64,000 nt of DNA from Tatumella sp. JGM91 (GTDB lineage: Bacteria; Pseudomonadota; Gammaproteobacteria; Enterobacterales; Enterobacteriaceae): positions 124,001 through 188,000 of the forward strand of contig NZ_JAERJP010000004.1 of assembly GCF_018257575.1 (NCBI RefSeq). The letters run 5' to 3'. The notes under the pieces were generated by a model. That model was given only the letters and a program-made list of their open reading frames with translations. It was not told the DNA's origin and searched no databases. Position 1 is the stretch's first letter; each line of letters opens with the position of its first letter. The position numbers and the translations under genes were made by a program. Shown piece by piece: positions 9,566-18,677 of this stretch.

Positions 9566-10367
9566 AGCTGATATACTCCCCGTTCTCCGGCTGGCGGATG
9601 ACGCCCATCGGCACACCGTAAATCTGTTCCAGCTGTGACGGGGTCATCAGCTGACTGACATTACCGTGAAAAATTTTCTCTCCCTGTTTCAGGGCAATAA
9701 ATTCATCACAGAACCGTGCGGCCATATTAATGTCGTGCAACACCATAATAACGGTTAACTTGCGTTGCCGTGACAAGGTGTGGATCACTGACAGCACCTC
9801 TTTCTGATGGGCAATATCCAGCGCGGAGGTCGGTTCATCCAGTAATAAACAGTGGCTGCCCTGAACCACGCACATGGCAATCCACGCTCGCTGCCGTTCA
9901 CCCCCGGACAGACTCTCCACCAGCTGGTCACTGGCACGGGTGAGATCGACACTGGCAATCGCACGGGCAATCGCGTCATGATCCTCATGGCGCATTTTTC
10001 CCAGCGCGCCATGCCAGGCATAACGCCCGAGCCCGACCAGCTCTTTTACGGTCATTCCTTCCGCCACCGGCAGACTCTGGGGCAGATAGGCCACCTGACG
10101 GGCAAACTCCCTGGCCCCCCAGTCAGATAAGGGTTTGCCATGCCAGCGGATCTCTCCGGCGGAAGGCGTACTCTGCCGGCTGAGCAGTTTAATCAGGGTA
10201 GATTTTCCGGAGCCATTATGGCCAATCAATCCCGTGACCCGCTGTGGTGAAAACTGCAGGTTCAGGGGGCGGAGTAATTGCCGCTGTTCAATACTGACTT
10301 GTGCCTGAAAAAGGCCGAATGTTGCCGCACTGGCAAGGGTATCCTGACTGTTCACATTTTTTCTCAT
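9555..10367 (-). CDS. fhuC: Iron-hydroxamate ABC transporter ATPase (FhuC-like)
   Basis: Cytoplasmic ATP-binding subunit energising hydroxamate-siderophore uptake, 270 residues. Walker A is GHNGSGKST at 49-57, followed by the Q-loop VAYLPQ, the signature LSGGERQRAWIAM, Walker B CLLLDEPTSALD and the H-loop VLHDINMA. The block AEGMTVKELVGLGRYAWHGALG is nearly the same as in E. coli FhuC. ATG at 10367 has no strong ribosome-binding site; the GTG four codons later, preceded by GAGAAA, is an alternative start. It lies four bases after the fhuF-like stop. Confidence 0.93.
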   Translation of the reverse strand: MRKNVNSQDTLASAATFGLFQAQVSIEQRQLLRPLNLQFSPQRVTGLIGHNGSGKSTLIKLLSRQSTPSAGEIRWHGKPLSDWGAREFARQVAYLPQSLPVAEGMTVKELVGLGRYAWHGALGKMRHEDHDAIARAIASVDLTRASDQLVESLSGGERQRAWIAMCVVQGSHCLLLDEPTSALDIAHQKEVLSVIHTLSRQRKLTVIMVLHDINMAARFCDEFIALKQGEKIFHGNVSQLMTPSQLEQIYGVPMGVIRQPENGEYISYVR

Positions 10368-10371
10368 CGGA

Positions 10372-11043
10372 TTAACTGTTTTCGCTTTTCAGCAGCGGAC
10401 AGGACGGGCACTTCTGATGCCCGTCGAGCCGGAAAATCAGACAACAGTGGCGGCGTTGCTGGCGCGGAGAGCCGTCCGGCCCGCTCAGGGTGCGTAACGG
10501 CGCATATAAGCGGTTGACCTGGCCGTCTGGCCGGCGGGGCATGGCGAATAACGCCTCCAGCAACTGTACATCCGCCTGTTTTTCGGCAGCCCGCTGCATT
10601 CCCTGCCATAGTCTGACCGCCGCATTACTCCAGAATACGGTCAGATTATGTCCGGCAAAGGTGGCCAGTGTCTGACATACGGGATCAATAAACTGGCTGA
10701 TCAGCTGTTCCAGCTGCTGTTGCTGCCTGTCGAGGGGTAACTGCGGACCCGGGGCACCGGCATTCAGCCAGGTCTCCGGGTATCCGTGGTGGTTAAGTTG
10801 TAGCTGTCCGTTGAATTCCCATAACGGGCTGGCCCGCTGCTCGCAACACAGCCTCACGGCCCAGTTGATCAGCGTATCGGCAAACAGCCAGTGCGACCAC
10901 AGGGACAGCCATGCGGCTTTTTCCGACGGGGAATACTGTTGCCAGACGGCGGGCAGCCATGCACCAAAGGCGTCCGGCTGACAAAGGATCCTGGCAGGAA
11001 CGCCGCTAAACGGCAGTTCAGCCGTAGTATCGGTGACTGACAT
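10372..11043 (-). CDS. fhuF: Siderophore-iron reductase, FhuF family
   Basis: Cytoplasmic [2Fe-2S] protein expected to reduce the ferric iron of imported hydroxamate siderophores so that it is released. The C terminus carries the FhuF signature: adjacent cysteines (RRHCCLIFRL), then CPSC about ten residues on, the C-C-x10-C-x2-C pattern of the family. The length from ATG 11043 is 223 residues; a TTG at 11091 would extend it but overlaps the Fur-box-like site. In E. coli fhuF is monocistronic and far from fhuCDB, whereas here it heads the fhuC-D-B operon. Confidence 0.87.
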   Translation of the reverse strand: MSVTDTTAELPFSGVPARILCQPDAFGAWLPAVWQQYSPSEKAAWLSLWSHWLFADTLINWAVRLCCEQRASPLWEFNGQLQLNHHGYPETWLNAGAPGPQLPLDRQQQQLEQLISQFIDPVCQTLATFAGHNLTVFWSNAAVRLWQGMQRAAEKQADVQLLEALFAMPRRPDGQVNRLYAPLRTLSGPDGSPRQQRRHCCLIFRLDGHQKCPSCPLLKSENS

Positions 11044-11081
11044 GGCAAAATTTCCACTGCTGACAATAAAATTCCTGGAAT

Positions 11082-11100
11082 AATAATGCAAATGATAAAG
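11082..11100. promoter_or_regulatory. Fur-box-like sequence in the divergent siderophore promoter
   Basis: The 19 bases beginning AATAATGCAAATGATAAAG agree with the classical Fur consensus (GATAATGATAATCATTATC) at 12 of 19 positions. They lie between the divergent fhuF-like operon and the TonB-dependent receptor, exactly where iron repression would be expected. The match count is by eye. Confidence 0.6.
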
Positions 11101-11200
11101 AGTTGCATTACTATGCTGCGTTTTGTAGCATTTTTCCGGTAACAGTCAGCGGCAGACATCCGCGAACTGTACCGGTTTACCAGACAAACCAGGCAGAAAA

Positions 11201-13402
11201 ATGAAAATGAGTGGCAGTAGTTTCACACCCGGTCTGCTCCGCCAGGCCATCCTGATGGCACTTCTTCCGGTCAGTAGTTATGCCCTTGGGGCAGGCCATC
11301 CCCCGGGGGATGAAGCCGGAACCGGCAATAATACCTTGCTGGTTACCGCCAGACCGGGGGCAGACACCAATAATGGTCAGGATCCACTGCCGGCATTTCT
11401 GGACGGTGGTATTGCCAATGGCGCACGGCTGGGGGTACTGGGGGAACAGAAAGCCCTTGATGTTCCCTTTAATGTGATCAGCTACACCTCAACACTGATA
11501 GACAGTCAGCAGGCCCGTACTTTGCAGGATGTGGTAAAAAATGATGCATCGGTGCAGAACGTACGTGGTTATGGCAATTTCTCTCAGGGATTCCGTATCC
11601 GCGGGTTTGACCTGCTGGGTGATGATATTGCCCTTAATGGCCTGTACGGGATCCTGCCACGGCAAATTCTTCCTCTGGAAGACGTTGAGCGGGTAGAAAT
11701 TATTAAAGGTTCCACTGCCTTTATGAATGGTGTCCCTGCCGCAGGGAGCGGTGCCGGGGGCAATATTAATATCGAATCTAAACACGCCACCAGTACGCCG
11801 GTCCGGCGTATCAGCGTCGATTATACCTCCCGCCAGCAACCCGGGGTCAGTGCCGATATTGGTCAGCGTTTCGGTGACCGGGACCAGTTTGGTATCCGTG
11901 CTAACCTGGTACAGCGCGAAGGTGAAACACAGATTCACCGTGAGAAAGATCGTACCACTGCCGCTTTTCTCGGCCTTGATTACCATGGCGATAAACTGGA
12001 GAGTTCACTGGATCTGGGGTACGTAAAATCGACGATCCATAATGGCCGGGCAGGTATCCGGCTGGCGAAGGGGATGACCGAAGTCCCTGATGCGCCGGAT
12101 CCGCGCACTAACTACGGGCAGTCATGGAGTTACGCAAATTTAACCACCCGTTATGCCTTACTGAAAAATGACTACCACCTGACACCGGACTGGGTATTCT
12201 ACAGTGCTATCGGGGCTAACCATACCAATGAATGGTCGGCCAGCGGGTCGCCGGTAGTATCAGACCTGAACGGGGATTCCACGATGAGCCGTCTGGATAC
12301 TCATTACTCTGCCGATACAGTGGCCGGTATGGCCGGGGTCCGCGGGAAATTCCGCACCGGTGATGTCAGCCATCAGGTTAACCTCGGTTATTCCGGTATC
12401 TATAATCGGGCAGGCAGCGCCTATCTGATGTCGGGAACTTTCACCGGACCGAATATCTATAACCCTTCGCCGGTAACTGCCGGGCCGATGATTTATTCCG
12501 GCGGTAATATGTCGGCACCTTCCGTACGCAGCCGTACCGTCAATAACGGCATTTCCCTGTCAGATACGCTCGGGATACTCGACGACCGCCTGTTATTCAC
12601 GGCCGGTGCCCGCTACCAGAAACTGCGGGTACGTAACTACCAATACAGTGGTGCGGAAGATACGGCCAGTGCATTTGATGCCCATCGCTGGTCACCGGTC
12701 TATGGTGTGGTATGGAAAGCACAGGACTGGCTGTCTCTGTACGCAAACCATACGGAAGGTCTGCAGGCGGCAGCCGTTGCCCCGTCAAATGCGGTGAATG
12801 CAGGCCAGGTGCCGGGTATCGGACGTACGCGACAGAACGAAGTCGGGGTTAAAGTGCAGCGTGGCACCTTTGGCGGAAACCTGGCCCTGTTTGATATGCG
12901 TAAGATGGCGGGCCGTCTGGACAGTGACCAGGTGTATCGTCTGACCGGTGAACAGCGTAATCAGGGCATTGAAGTCAATATCTTCGGTGAGCCGATCCTC
13001 GGCTGGCGGGTAAATGCCGGCAGCAGCTGGCTGAAACCGGTTATGCACAATACCAGCGACGGATCCAATGGTAAGGATGCTGTAGGCGTACCGCGTAATC
13101 AATGGACACTGGGTTCTGAATGGGATATTCCGGGCGTACAGGGCGTCACCTTATCGGGCACCCTGGTGCATACCAGCCGCCAGTATTACGATGTGGCCAA
13201 TACTATGCCGATACCGGCCTGGACCCGTCTGGACCTCGGGGTACAGTATGTGACCTCACTGCAGGAGACCCGTGTAACCTGGCGCGCCGGGCTGGAAAAC
13301 GTCACCAACAGAAAATACTGGCAAACCGTCGGTCAGAGTAATGGTTATCTGACCCAGGGGGATCCGCGAACCCTTAAATTATCAATGAGTGTCGATTTCT
13401 GA
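11201..13402 (+). CDS. TonB-dependent siderophore receptor (ferrichrome/hydroxamate type)
   Basis: Outer-membrane receptor of 733 residues importing a ferric siderophore. A signal peptide ends near SSYALG (about residue 30). The segment NNTLLVTARPG resembles a TonB box. A plug domain follows (LQDVVKNDASVQNVRGYGNFSQGFRIRGF; VERVEIIKGSTAFMNG), then a 22-strand barrel ending in LSMSVDF with a terminal phenylalanine. The plug resembles the FhuE/FcuA group of hydroxamate receptors, and the neighbouring fhu genes support a ferrichrome-like ligand. The exact ligand is not readable from sequence. It is divergent from the fhu operon and shares its Fur-box-like site. Confidence 0.92.
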   Translation: MKMSGSSFTPGLLRQAILMALLPVSSYALGAGHPPGDEAGTGNNTLLVTARPGADTNNGQDPLPAFLDGGIANGARLGVLGEQKALDVPFNVISYTSTLIDSQQARTLQDVVKNDASVQNVRGYGNFSQGFRIRGFDLLGDDIALNGLYGILPRQILPLEDVERVEIIKGSTAFMNGVPAAGSGAGGNINIESKHATSTPVRRISVDYTSRQQPGVSADIGQRFGDRDQFGIRANLVQREGETQIHREKDRTTAAFLGLDYHGDKLESSLDLGYVKSTIHNGRAGIRLAKGMTEVPDAPDPRTNYGQSWSYANLTTRYALLKNDYHLTPDWVFYSAIGANHTNEWSASGSPVVSDLNGDSTMSRLDTHYSADTVAGMAGVRGKFRTGDVSHQVNLGYSGIYNRAGSAYLMSGTFTGPNIYNPSPVTAGPMIYSGGNMSAPSVRSRTVNNGISLSDTLGILDDRLLFTAGARYQKLRVRNYQYSGAEDTASAFDAHRWSPVYGVVWKAQDWLSLYANHTEGLQAAAVAPSNAVNAGQVPGIGRTRQNEVGVKVQRGTFGGNLALFDMRKMAGRLDSDQVYRLTGEQRNQGIEVNIFGEPILGWRVNAGSSWLKPVMHNTSDGSNGKDAVGVPRNQWTLGSEWDIPGVQGVTLSGTLVHTSRQYYDVANTMPIPAWTRLDLGVQYVTSLQETRVTWRAGLENVTNRKYWQTVGQSNGYLTQGDPRTLKLSMSVDF

Positions 13403-13429
13403 TCACTCCCGTTGCTCCTCAGCCCCTGT

Positions 13430-13456
13430 CCGCCGGCCAGTCCGGCGGCCATTTTT
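13430..13456 (+). terminator. Intrinsic terminator after the TonB-dependent receptor
   Basis: CCGCCGG (13430-13436) pairs with CCGGCGG (13442-13448) around a five-base loop and is followed by CCATTTTT. It lies only eleven bases before the yojI-like start, so that gene may be expressed partly by read-through. Confidence 0.7.
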
Positions 13457-13466
13457 ACAGTGAACT

Positions 13467-15107
13467 ATGTCGCTACTACGATCGATTCTGAAACAGCATT
13501 TGCTGGCTATCGGCGGAATTATTCTGCTTAACCTGACCAGTGCCTGTCTGGGTATTTTTACCATTGCTTATATTAATCAGACCCTGGCCGATGAAAGCTC
13601 GTTATATACCGGGCTGAGCAAGCTGACCGGGCTGCTGATCCTGCTGTTACTGATTACGCTGGCAGCACAGTGGGGACTGACGGCGCTGGGGCATCATTTT
13701 ATCTGGCAGAAACGCAGCCGGATCATCCGGCAAATGATGGCCACACCACTGGATAAGTTAGAGCAACAGGGGGACGGTGAGTTACTGTCTCTGCTGGGGC
13801 CGGATATTCGTAATATCACCCTGGCTTTTGTCCGTCTGCCTGAATTAATTCAGGGAGTCGTGCTGGGCGGGGTGGCGATCGGCTATCTCGGCTATTTATC
13901 CCTGCCTGTATCAGGGATAGTGATTATCTGGATGGGGCTGACTTTTTATACCGGTTACCGGATGGTGGCTAAGGTCTATCATCATATCCGCCATGTCCGT
14001 GACTATGAGAGCCAGTTGCAGGAGGTCTTCCAGGTGGTTATCCACGGTAAAAAAGAACTGAGCCTGAATCCGGCCAGGGCCCGGCATTTTTATGACCATG
14101 ATTATCAGCAGGCGGCCCTCGGCTACCGGCAGCATATTATCCGCGCCGACAGTTTTCATATTTCGGCGATTAACTGGTCAAATATCATGATGCTCGGGCT
14201 AATCGGGCTGATTTTCCTGGCGTCCCGGTCGCTGGGATGGATCTCCGCCACCACAGCCACATCTTTCTCCCTGACCGTCTTGTTTTTACGCTCTCCGTTG
14301 CTCCAGGCGATTGGTGCCTGGCCGACGTTGCTGAGCGGGGAACTGGCCTGGCAAAAAATCAATCAGATATTTCCCGACCGGGCGACGACTGAGCCGCCGC
14401 CTGCTACGGCGATCCCTGCCGACTGGCAGATCCTGCGCTGGGAAAATCTCAGCTGGTATTACCCGCAGAGCGGGTTCCGGGTGGGTCCGGTGAATGCCAC
14501 TCTCAGACGCGGGGAAATTGTATTTATTATCGGTGCCAATGGCTCCGGGAAATCGACCCTTAGTCAGATGCTGGCCGGTTTGTATAAAGATCCTCAGGCG
14601 AAAGTCTGGCTGGATAATCAGCCGCTGGACAATACAGGGTTAAAATCTCTGTTTTCGGTGGTATTTACCCGGCCTTATCTGTTTAAAACCCTGTTTGTTG
14701 AACCACAGCCGGAGGATCAGGCCCTGACAGAACAGTGGCTGGAAAAAATGCAGCTGGGGGAGAAAATTTATGTCAAGGATCACCAGCTGAGTACGCTGGA
14801 ACTGTCTCAGGGGCAAAAAAAACGAGTGGCATTGTTACTGGCGCTGGCGGAAAAGCGCGATATTTTGTTTCTTGATGAGTGGGCTGCCGAACAGGATCCC
14901 CAGTTCCGGCGCTATTTCTATCGTGAATTGTTGCCGTGGTTAGTGTCGCAGGGCAAAACCCTGCTGATTATCAGTCATGATGATGATTACTTTGATGTCG
15001 CAGACCGGGTCCTGCAGATGCAGCAGGGACAGCTTATGGAACTGTCCGCAGCACAGCGGCGGCAGGCTGCCAGAGAGGTACTTGCACAGCCGGTTCAGGG
15101 CGGATAA
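13467..15107 (+). CDS. yojI: ABC transporter with fused membrane and ATPase domains, YojI/PvdE family
   Basis: Half-size ABC exporter of 546 residues (E. coli YojI 547). An N-terminal six-helix membrane domain contains the nearly invariant block HHIIRADSFHISAINWSNIMMLG. The ATPase domain has Walker A GANGSGKST (about 356-364), the unusual signature LSQGQKKRVALLLALAEKRD and Walker B ILFLDEWAAEQDP, all typical of YojI and the cyclic-peptide/siderophore exporters SyrD and PvdE. E. coli YojI exports microcin J25. Next to a siderophore receptor it may handle a siderophore or peptide; this is inference. The ribosome-binding site is poor and a terminator stands just upstream. Confidence 0.9.
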   Translation: MSLLRSILKQHLLAIGGIILLNLTSACLGIFTIAYINQTLADESSLYTGLSKLTGLLILLLLITLAAQWGLTALGHHFIWQKRSRIIRQMMATPLDKLEQQGDGELLSLLGPDIRNITLAFVRLPELIQGVVLGGVAIGYLGYLSLPVSGIVIIWMGLTFYTGYRMVAKVYHHIRHVRDYESQLQEVFQVVIHGKKELSLNPARARHFYDHDYQQAALGYRQHIIRADSFHISAINWSNIMMLGLIGLIFLASRSLGWISATTATSFSLTVLFLRSPLLQAIGAWPTLLSGELAWQKINQIFPDRATTEPPPATAIPADWQILRWENLSWYYPQSGFRVGPVNATLRRGEIVFIIGANGSGKSTLSQMLAGLYKDPQAKVWLDNQPLDNTGLKSLFSVVFTRPYLFKTLFVEPQPEDQALTEQWLEKMQLGEKIYVKDHQLSTLELSQGQKKRVALLLALAEKRDILFLDEWAAEQDPQFRRYFYRELLPWLVSQGKTLLIISHDDDYFDVADRVLQMQQGQLMELSAAQRRQAAREVLAQPVQGG

Positions 15108-15114
15108 ATAAACA

Positions 15115-15134
15115 GGGGCTGCGCGGGCAGCCCC
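15115..15134. terminator. Hairpin between convergent yojI-like and cytochrome genes
   Basis: Perfect eight-base arms GGGGCTGC (15115-15122) and GCAGCCCC (15127-15134) with a GCGG loop, lying between two convergent genes. On the minus strand it is followed by TGTTTATTTAT, so it serves the dehydrogenase operon better than yojI. Confidence 0.65.
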
Positions 15135-15151
15135 CGGGAAAGTGACCCGTA

Positions 15152-16507
15152 TCAGCGTTTTTTACGACGGGATCGCCGCACAACACCAGCGATAATCAGC
15201 CCGGCAACAATCACCACGGCAGCGATCATTCCGCCCCTGGCTATCGACAACAGCGGGGACGGTGCACCTCCTGCCCGCAGTACTGCGACCCGTTGCGGAC
15301 TGGTCTGTACCTCCCTGTCACCGAAGGTGCTGAAGATATAATTAACCAGTGTCGAGATTTGCTGATCATTCATACTGCTGCTGAATGACGGCATAGCCTG
15401 TCCGTGGTCAGGGGTTAATCCGTCGAGAATCGCCATTACCGCATTATCAGCCACCGGACGCTGCAGCGCCGCATTGCCGTACAGCGCCGGCAATCCGCGG
15501 CTGCCCTGGCCCGATAACTGATGGCAGGTTGCACAGTGTTCTGAATAAAGCTGAGCCCCCGGTGAGGCACTGTCGTTCATCAGCGCCAGCTCAGAGACTC
15601 GCGGCGGGCTGGCAGGTAACCGGCCCGGCGCGGCATTCTCCGGCTGAGGTGTAGTGGCGCGAATATAGGTCACGATGGCATTAATATCGCTGGCTGACAG
15701 TCGGCTAAAGCTTTTATTAATCGCTTCCAGCATCGGACCACCCGCCTGTGAACCGGTCGGTGAATGGCCGGCAGACAGATAGCTGGCCAAATCACTGGCA
15801 GACCAGTGACCGATACCGGCATGCATATCCGGGGTGATATTCGGGGCAAACCAGGTACCGAGCGAAGCACCGGCCAGCGCCTGACCCTGTTTCTCGGCCA
15901 TCAGGGCATTGCGCGGGGTATGGCAGGTTGAACAGTGGGCCAGTCCCTGTACCAGGTAAGCCCCGCGGTTCCAGGCCGCAGACTGACTGCTGTCCTCAGT
16001 ATAAGGCTTATCCCCCGCAAACAGCAGATTCCACCCGGCCATGGAAAAACGGATATTGAACGGGAACGGCAAGTCGGTGGCCCGGGTTTTTTGATCGACC
16101 GGAGCCACAGCCTGCATAAAGTATGCATACAGGGCCTGCATATCCTGATCGGTGATTCTGGCATAAGAGGTATAAGGCATTGCCGGGTACAGGCGGGCAC
16201 CGTCTTTTCTGATGCCCTGGCGCACTGCTTTTTCGAAATCGGCCAGTGAATAGTCACCGATACCGTCAGTTTTCGACGGGGTGATATTGGTCGATATAAT
16301 TTTACCGATTGGGGTGGCTATCGCCAGCCCGCCGGCAAAAGGCTTACCGCCATCGGTCGTGTGACAAGCGGCACAGTCCCCGGCGACAGCCAAATATTGC
16401 CCTTTTTCAACCAGCCGTTGTCCGGCACTATCTTCCGCAAAGGCGGTGCTGGTCAGCACCAGCCCGCTGAGCGCAGCCGCAATGCTCAGAGAAAGCAATC
16501 TTTTCAT
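15152..16507 (-). CDS. Triheme cytochrome c subunit of a membrane-bound sugar-acid dehydrogenase
   Basis: Periplasmic, membrane-anchored electron carrier that passes electrons from the flavoprotein subunit to ubiquinone. It has 451 residues: a signal peptide (LSLSIAAALSGLVLTSTAFA, cleaved near 24), three CxxCH heme sites at 45-49 (CAACH), 192-196 (CSTCH) and 325-329 (CATCH), and one C-terminal transmembrane helix followed by a basic tail. This is the standard build of the cytochrome subunit of gluconate 2-dehydrogenase, 2-ketogluconate dehydrogenase and related alcohol/sorbitol dehydrogenases. It is last in the operon after the flavoprotein (11-base gap). The small-large-cytochrome order is that described for gndSLC/kgd-type operons. 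Confidence 0.92.
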   Translation of the reverse strand: MKRLLSLSIAAALSGLVLTSTAFAEDSAGQRLVEKGQYLAVAGDCAACHTTDGGKPFAGGLAIATPIGKIISTNITPSKTDGIGDYSLADFEKAVRQGIRKDGARLYPAMPYTSYARITDQDMQALYAYFMQAVAPVDQKTRATDLPFPFNIRFSMAGWNLLFAGDKPYTEDSSQSAAWNRGAYLVQGLAHCSTCHTPRNALMAEKQGQALAGASLGTWFAPNITPDMHAGIGHWSASDLASYLSAGHSPTGSQAGGPMLEAINKSFSRLSASDINAIVTYIRATTPQPENAAPGRLPASPPRVSELALMNDSASPGAQLYSEHCATCHQLSGQGSRGLPALYGNAALQRPVADNAVMAILDGLTPDHGQAMPSFSSSMNDQQISTLVNYIFSTFGDREVQTSPQRVAVLRAGGAPSPLLSIARGGMIAAVVIVAGLIIAGVVRRSRRKKR

Positions 16508-16518
16508 CGGCGATCCCC

Positions 16519-18123
16519 TCAGAGTTTGCCAAGAATGGCGTCAGCAGTACGTAAACCGAGCGCACAGGCAGTCAGCGTTGAGTTGGCTGTTGCCACTGTC
16601 GGCATCACCCCGGTAGAAACCATGTACAGATTATCGAATTCCCAGGCTTTTCCTGTCGGGTCAGTCACTGAGGTTTTTTCATCGTGGCCCATGGCCAGGG
16701 TGCCGGTAATATGCTGGTTATTACTGTAAACGCCGGGCGGTGAATAGCGGACATCCGTGGCACCCAGCAGACTGGCAATTTCTGCGTACACTTTCAGGGA
16801 GTGCTGCATACCTCTTTCGATATACCCGTCATAGGAATAAGAGAATGCCGGTACCGGTAAGCCCAGAGCATCTTTTTTACGGGTACTGAGCATGGTGCGG
16901 TTATCAGGATCTGGTAATTGTTCGAGCACGTTTTTAATACTCAGTTCATGGGATGCACGGTAGACAATGGCATTATCGAGGTCTGCGCCGGTCAGTCCTT
17001 CTTTAATTGCCCCGGCAGTGACTCCGGCAACCCGTGATGAGTTAGAAATATCAATACGGAATGCGGCCGATTCGGAACGGAATGCACCGTCACGTAATTG
17101 CTGAATAGATGACGGGCTCATCGGGCCCCGGCCCGGCCAGAGTGGCTCATCCACATAAAAGGTGGCAGAGTTTGAGGGATGATCCATCAGGTTACGCCCC
17201 AGCTGATCATAGTTATTACACAGACCCCGGGGGTTTTTATCATCTGCCGACAGCATCAGGATACGCGGTATTTCTATCGCATTTGCGGCCATCACAAAAA
17301 CGTCCGCGGTCACCCGATGGGATTGTTTATTCCAGTCGTAGTAATGCAGCGCGGTGATTTTGCCGTGACCGTTGTGTTCAAGTTTATAGACCACCGCCTG
17401 CGGAATCAGCTCTACTCCGGCTATTTCTGCCGCTGTGGCGGCGATCCCCCCGTGATACTGTGCATCAATCGGGCAAACCGGCATACAGTTGTTGTTACCG
17501 CAACACTGGGGACGGCCATCATAAGGAACCGAATTACGGCCGGTGGTATTGGTCAGCACTTCGTAACGGGGGGCCAGACGTGCGGTCACCCGCTGTTCAA
17601 GGTAAGACATGGTAACGCCCGGCATCGGGTAAGGGTGCCGGCGTGGTGAATATTTAGCCATAGCGTCCGGGCCGGAGACTCCCCACAGCAGTTCCGCTTC
17701 GTAATAGTAGGGTTCCAGGTCCTCGTAACTGATCGGCCAGTCGCGGCCGACGCCGTACAGGGATTTCAGACGGAAATCGTTGGGTAACAAGCGCCAGGCT
17801 TGTGCTGCCCAGTGCCAGCTGGTACCGCCGACCACCCTCAGATATTCCGGCTTATAAGCTTTCGGCCCGGTCTGGTCCAGGTAGCCGTTATCTTCCGGTT
17901 TATAGTCGGGGAACGGGGCGATTTCTGAATTCGGGTAAGGGGCGATAAAATCGTCTTTACGGGCCGAGTGGCGAAAATTATTGACGATTTGATCACGCTG
18001 GATGCGCGGGCCGGCTTCCAGCATCAGGACCTTGCGACCGGCCAGCGCCAGTTTTCGGGCGGTCAGGGAACCGACAACACCGGAGCCGACCACAACGATA
18101 TCGGCAGAAATAGTTTCAGACAT
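16519..18123 (-). CDS. GMC-family flavoprotein subunit of a sugar-acid dehydrogenase
   Basis: Catalytic FAD subunit (534 residues) of the three-part periplasmic dehydrogenase, most likely oxidising gluconate or 2-ketogluconate. The N-terminal dinucleotide fold reads DIVVVGSGVVGSLTARKLALAG. The block VVGGTSWHWAAQAWRLLPNDF and the cysteine-rich stretch CCGNNNCMPVCP (a probable iron-sulfur ligand set seen in this family) follow. The C-terminal part has the GMC NxHxxGTLxMG-type motif (NNQHITGTLAMGHDEK). There is no Sec signal; in this family it is exported folded, hitch-hiking on the Tat signal of the small subunit. ATG at 18123 is preferred to a GTG three codons upstream because of GAGAAG spacing. 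The paralogue is at 55773. Confidence 0.92.
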   Translation of the reverse strand: MSETISADIVVVGSGVVGSLTARKLALAGRKVLMLEAGPRIQRDQIVNNFRHSARKDDFIAPYPNSEIAPFPDYKPEDNGYLDQTGPKAYKPEYLRVVGGTSWHWAAQAWRLLPNDFRLKSLYGVGRDWPISYEDLEPYYYEAELLWGVSGPDAMAKYSPRRHPYPMPGVTMSYLEQRVTARLAPRYEVLTNTTGRNSVPYDGRPQCCGNNNCMPVCPIDAQYHGGIAATAAEIAGVELIPQAVVYKLEHNGHGKITALHYYDWNKQSHRVTADVFVMAANAIEIPRILMLSADDKNPRGLCNNYDQLGRNLMDHPSNSATFYVDEPLWPGRGPMSPSSIQQLRDGAFRSESAAFRIDISNSSRVAGVTAGAIKEGLTGADLDNAIVYRASHELSIKNVLEQLPDPDNRTMLSTRKKDALGLPVPAFSYSYDGYIERGMQHSLKVYAEIASLLGATDVRYSPPGVYSNNQHITGTLAMGHDEKTSVTDPTGKAWEFDNLYMVSTGVMPTVATANSTLTACALGLRTADAILGKL

Positions 18124-18173
18124 TCTGATCACTTCTCACAGGATAAAATTTAACAGTTCACCGGCAGGGCCGG

Positions 18174-18677
18174 TTAAAAAGGTCTGGCCGCCCAGCTGCC
18201 ATAAGCGCCATAGGCGTAAGTCGGGGGGTTAAGCACCGCGGCAACCTGCTGGTTTGCCAGGTCATCAACGTACGCCACACAAATGGCTTTATCACCGCTT
18301 CCGGCAATCCCCAGGTACCAGCCCGTCAGGATCAGCGCCGGTAAGTCAGCCAGATCGGTCACACGACTGTCGGCGGCCAGCCGCGTTTTCAGGGCCGCTG
18401 CAGGGACTGAATTCTGAGTGACCCACTGTTTCAGACGTGACAGACGTTGCGGGAACTGGCTATCAATGTGGCTGAAAGCAGCAAACAGCGCGCGACTGTA
18501 TTCTGCAGGCAGAGTGTTACGGCCGGTTAACAGCATGGAGATATCACTAAAGTCGCTATTGTCAGGTGTGTCGGCGAAAGCCGGTAGTATCGCTGACGGT
18601 AGCAGTGATGTGGCAGCCAGCGCGCCCATTCCCTGCAATATTCGCCTGCGCGATATCTTATTAAACATATCAATCAT
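18174..18677 (-). CDS. Small (gamma) subunit of sugar-acid dehydrogenase, with Tat signal
   Basis: First gene of the operon, 167 residues. A twin-arginine signal (KISRRRILQGMGALAATSLLP) occupies the first 35 residues and carries the folded complex through the Tat system. The mature part contains ILTGWYLGIAG and the C-terminal PPTYAYGAYGSWAARPF, both characteristic of the gluconate/sorbitol dehydrogenase small subunit. AGGA lies seven bases before the ATG at 18677; a second ATG three codons on is possible. The specific substrate of the complex cannot be decided from this subunit. Confidence 0.88.
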   Translation of the reverse strand: MIDMFNKISRRRILQGMGALAATSLLPSAILPAFADTPDNSDFSDISMLLTGRNTLPAEYSRALFAAFSHIDSQFPQRLSRLKQWVTQNSVPAAALKTRLAADSRVTDLADLPALILTGWYLGIAGSGDKAICVAYVDDLANQQVAAVLNPPTYAYGAYGSWAARPF

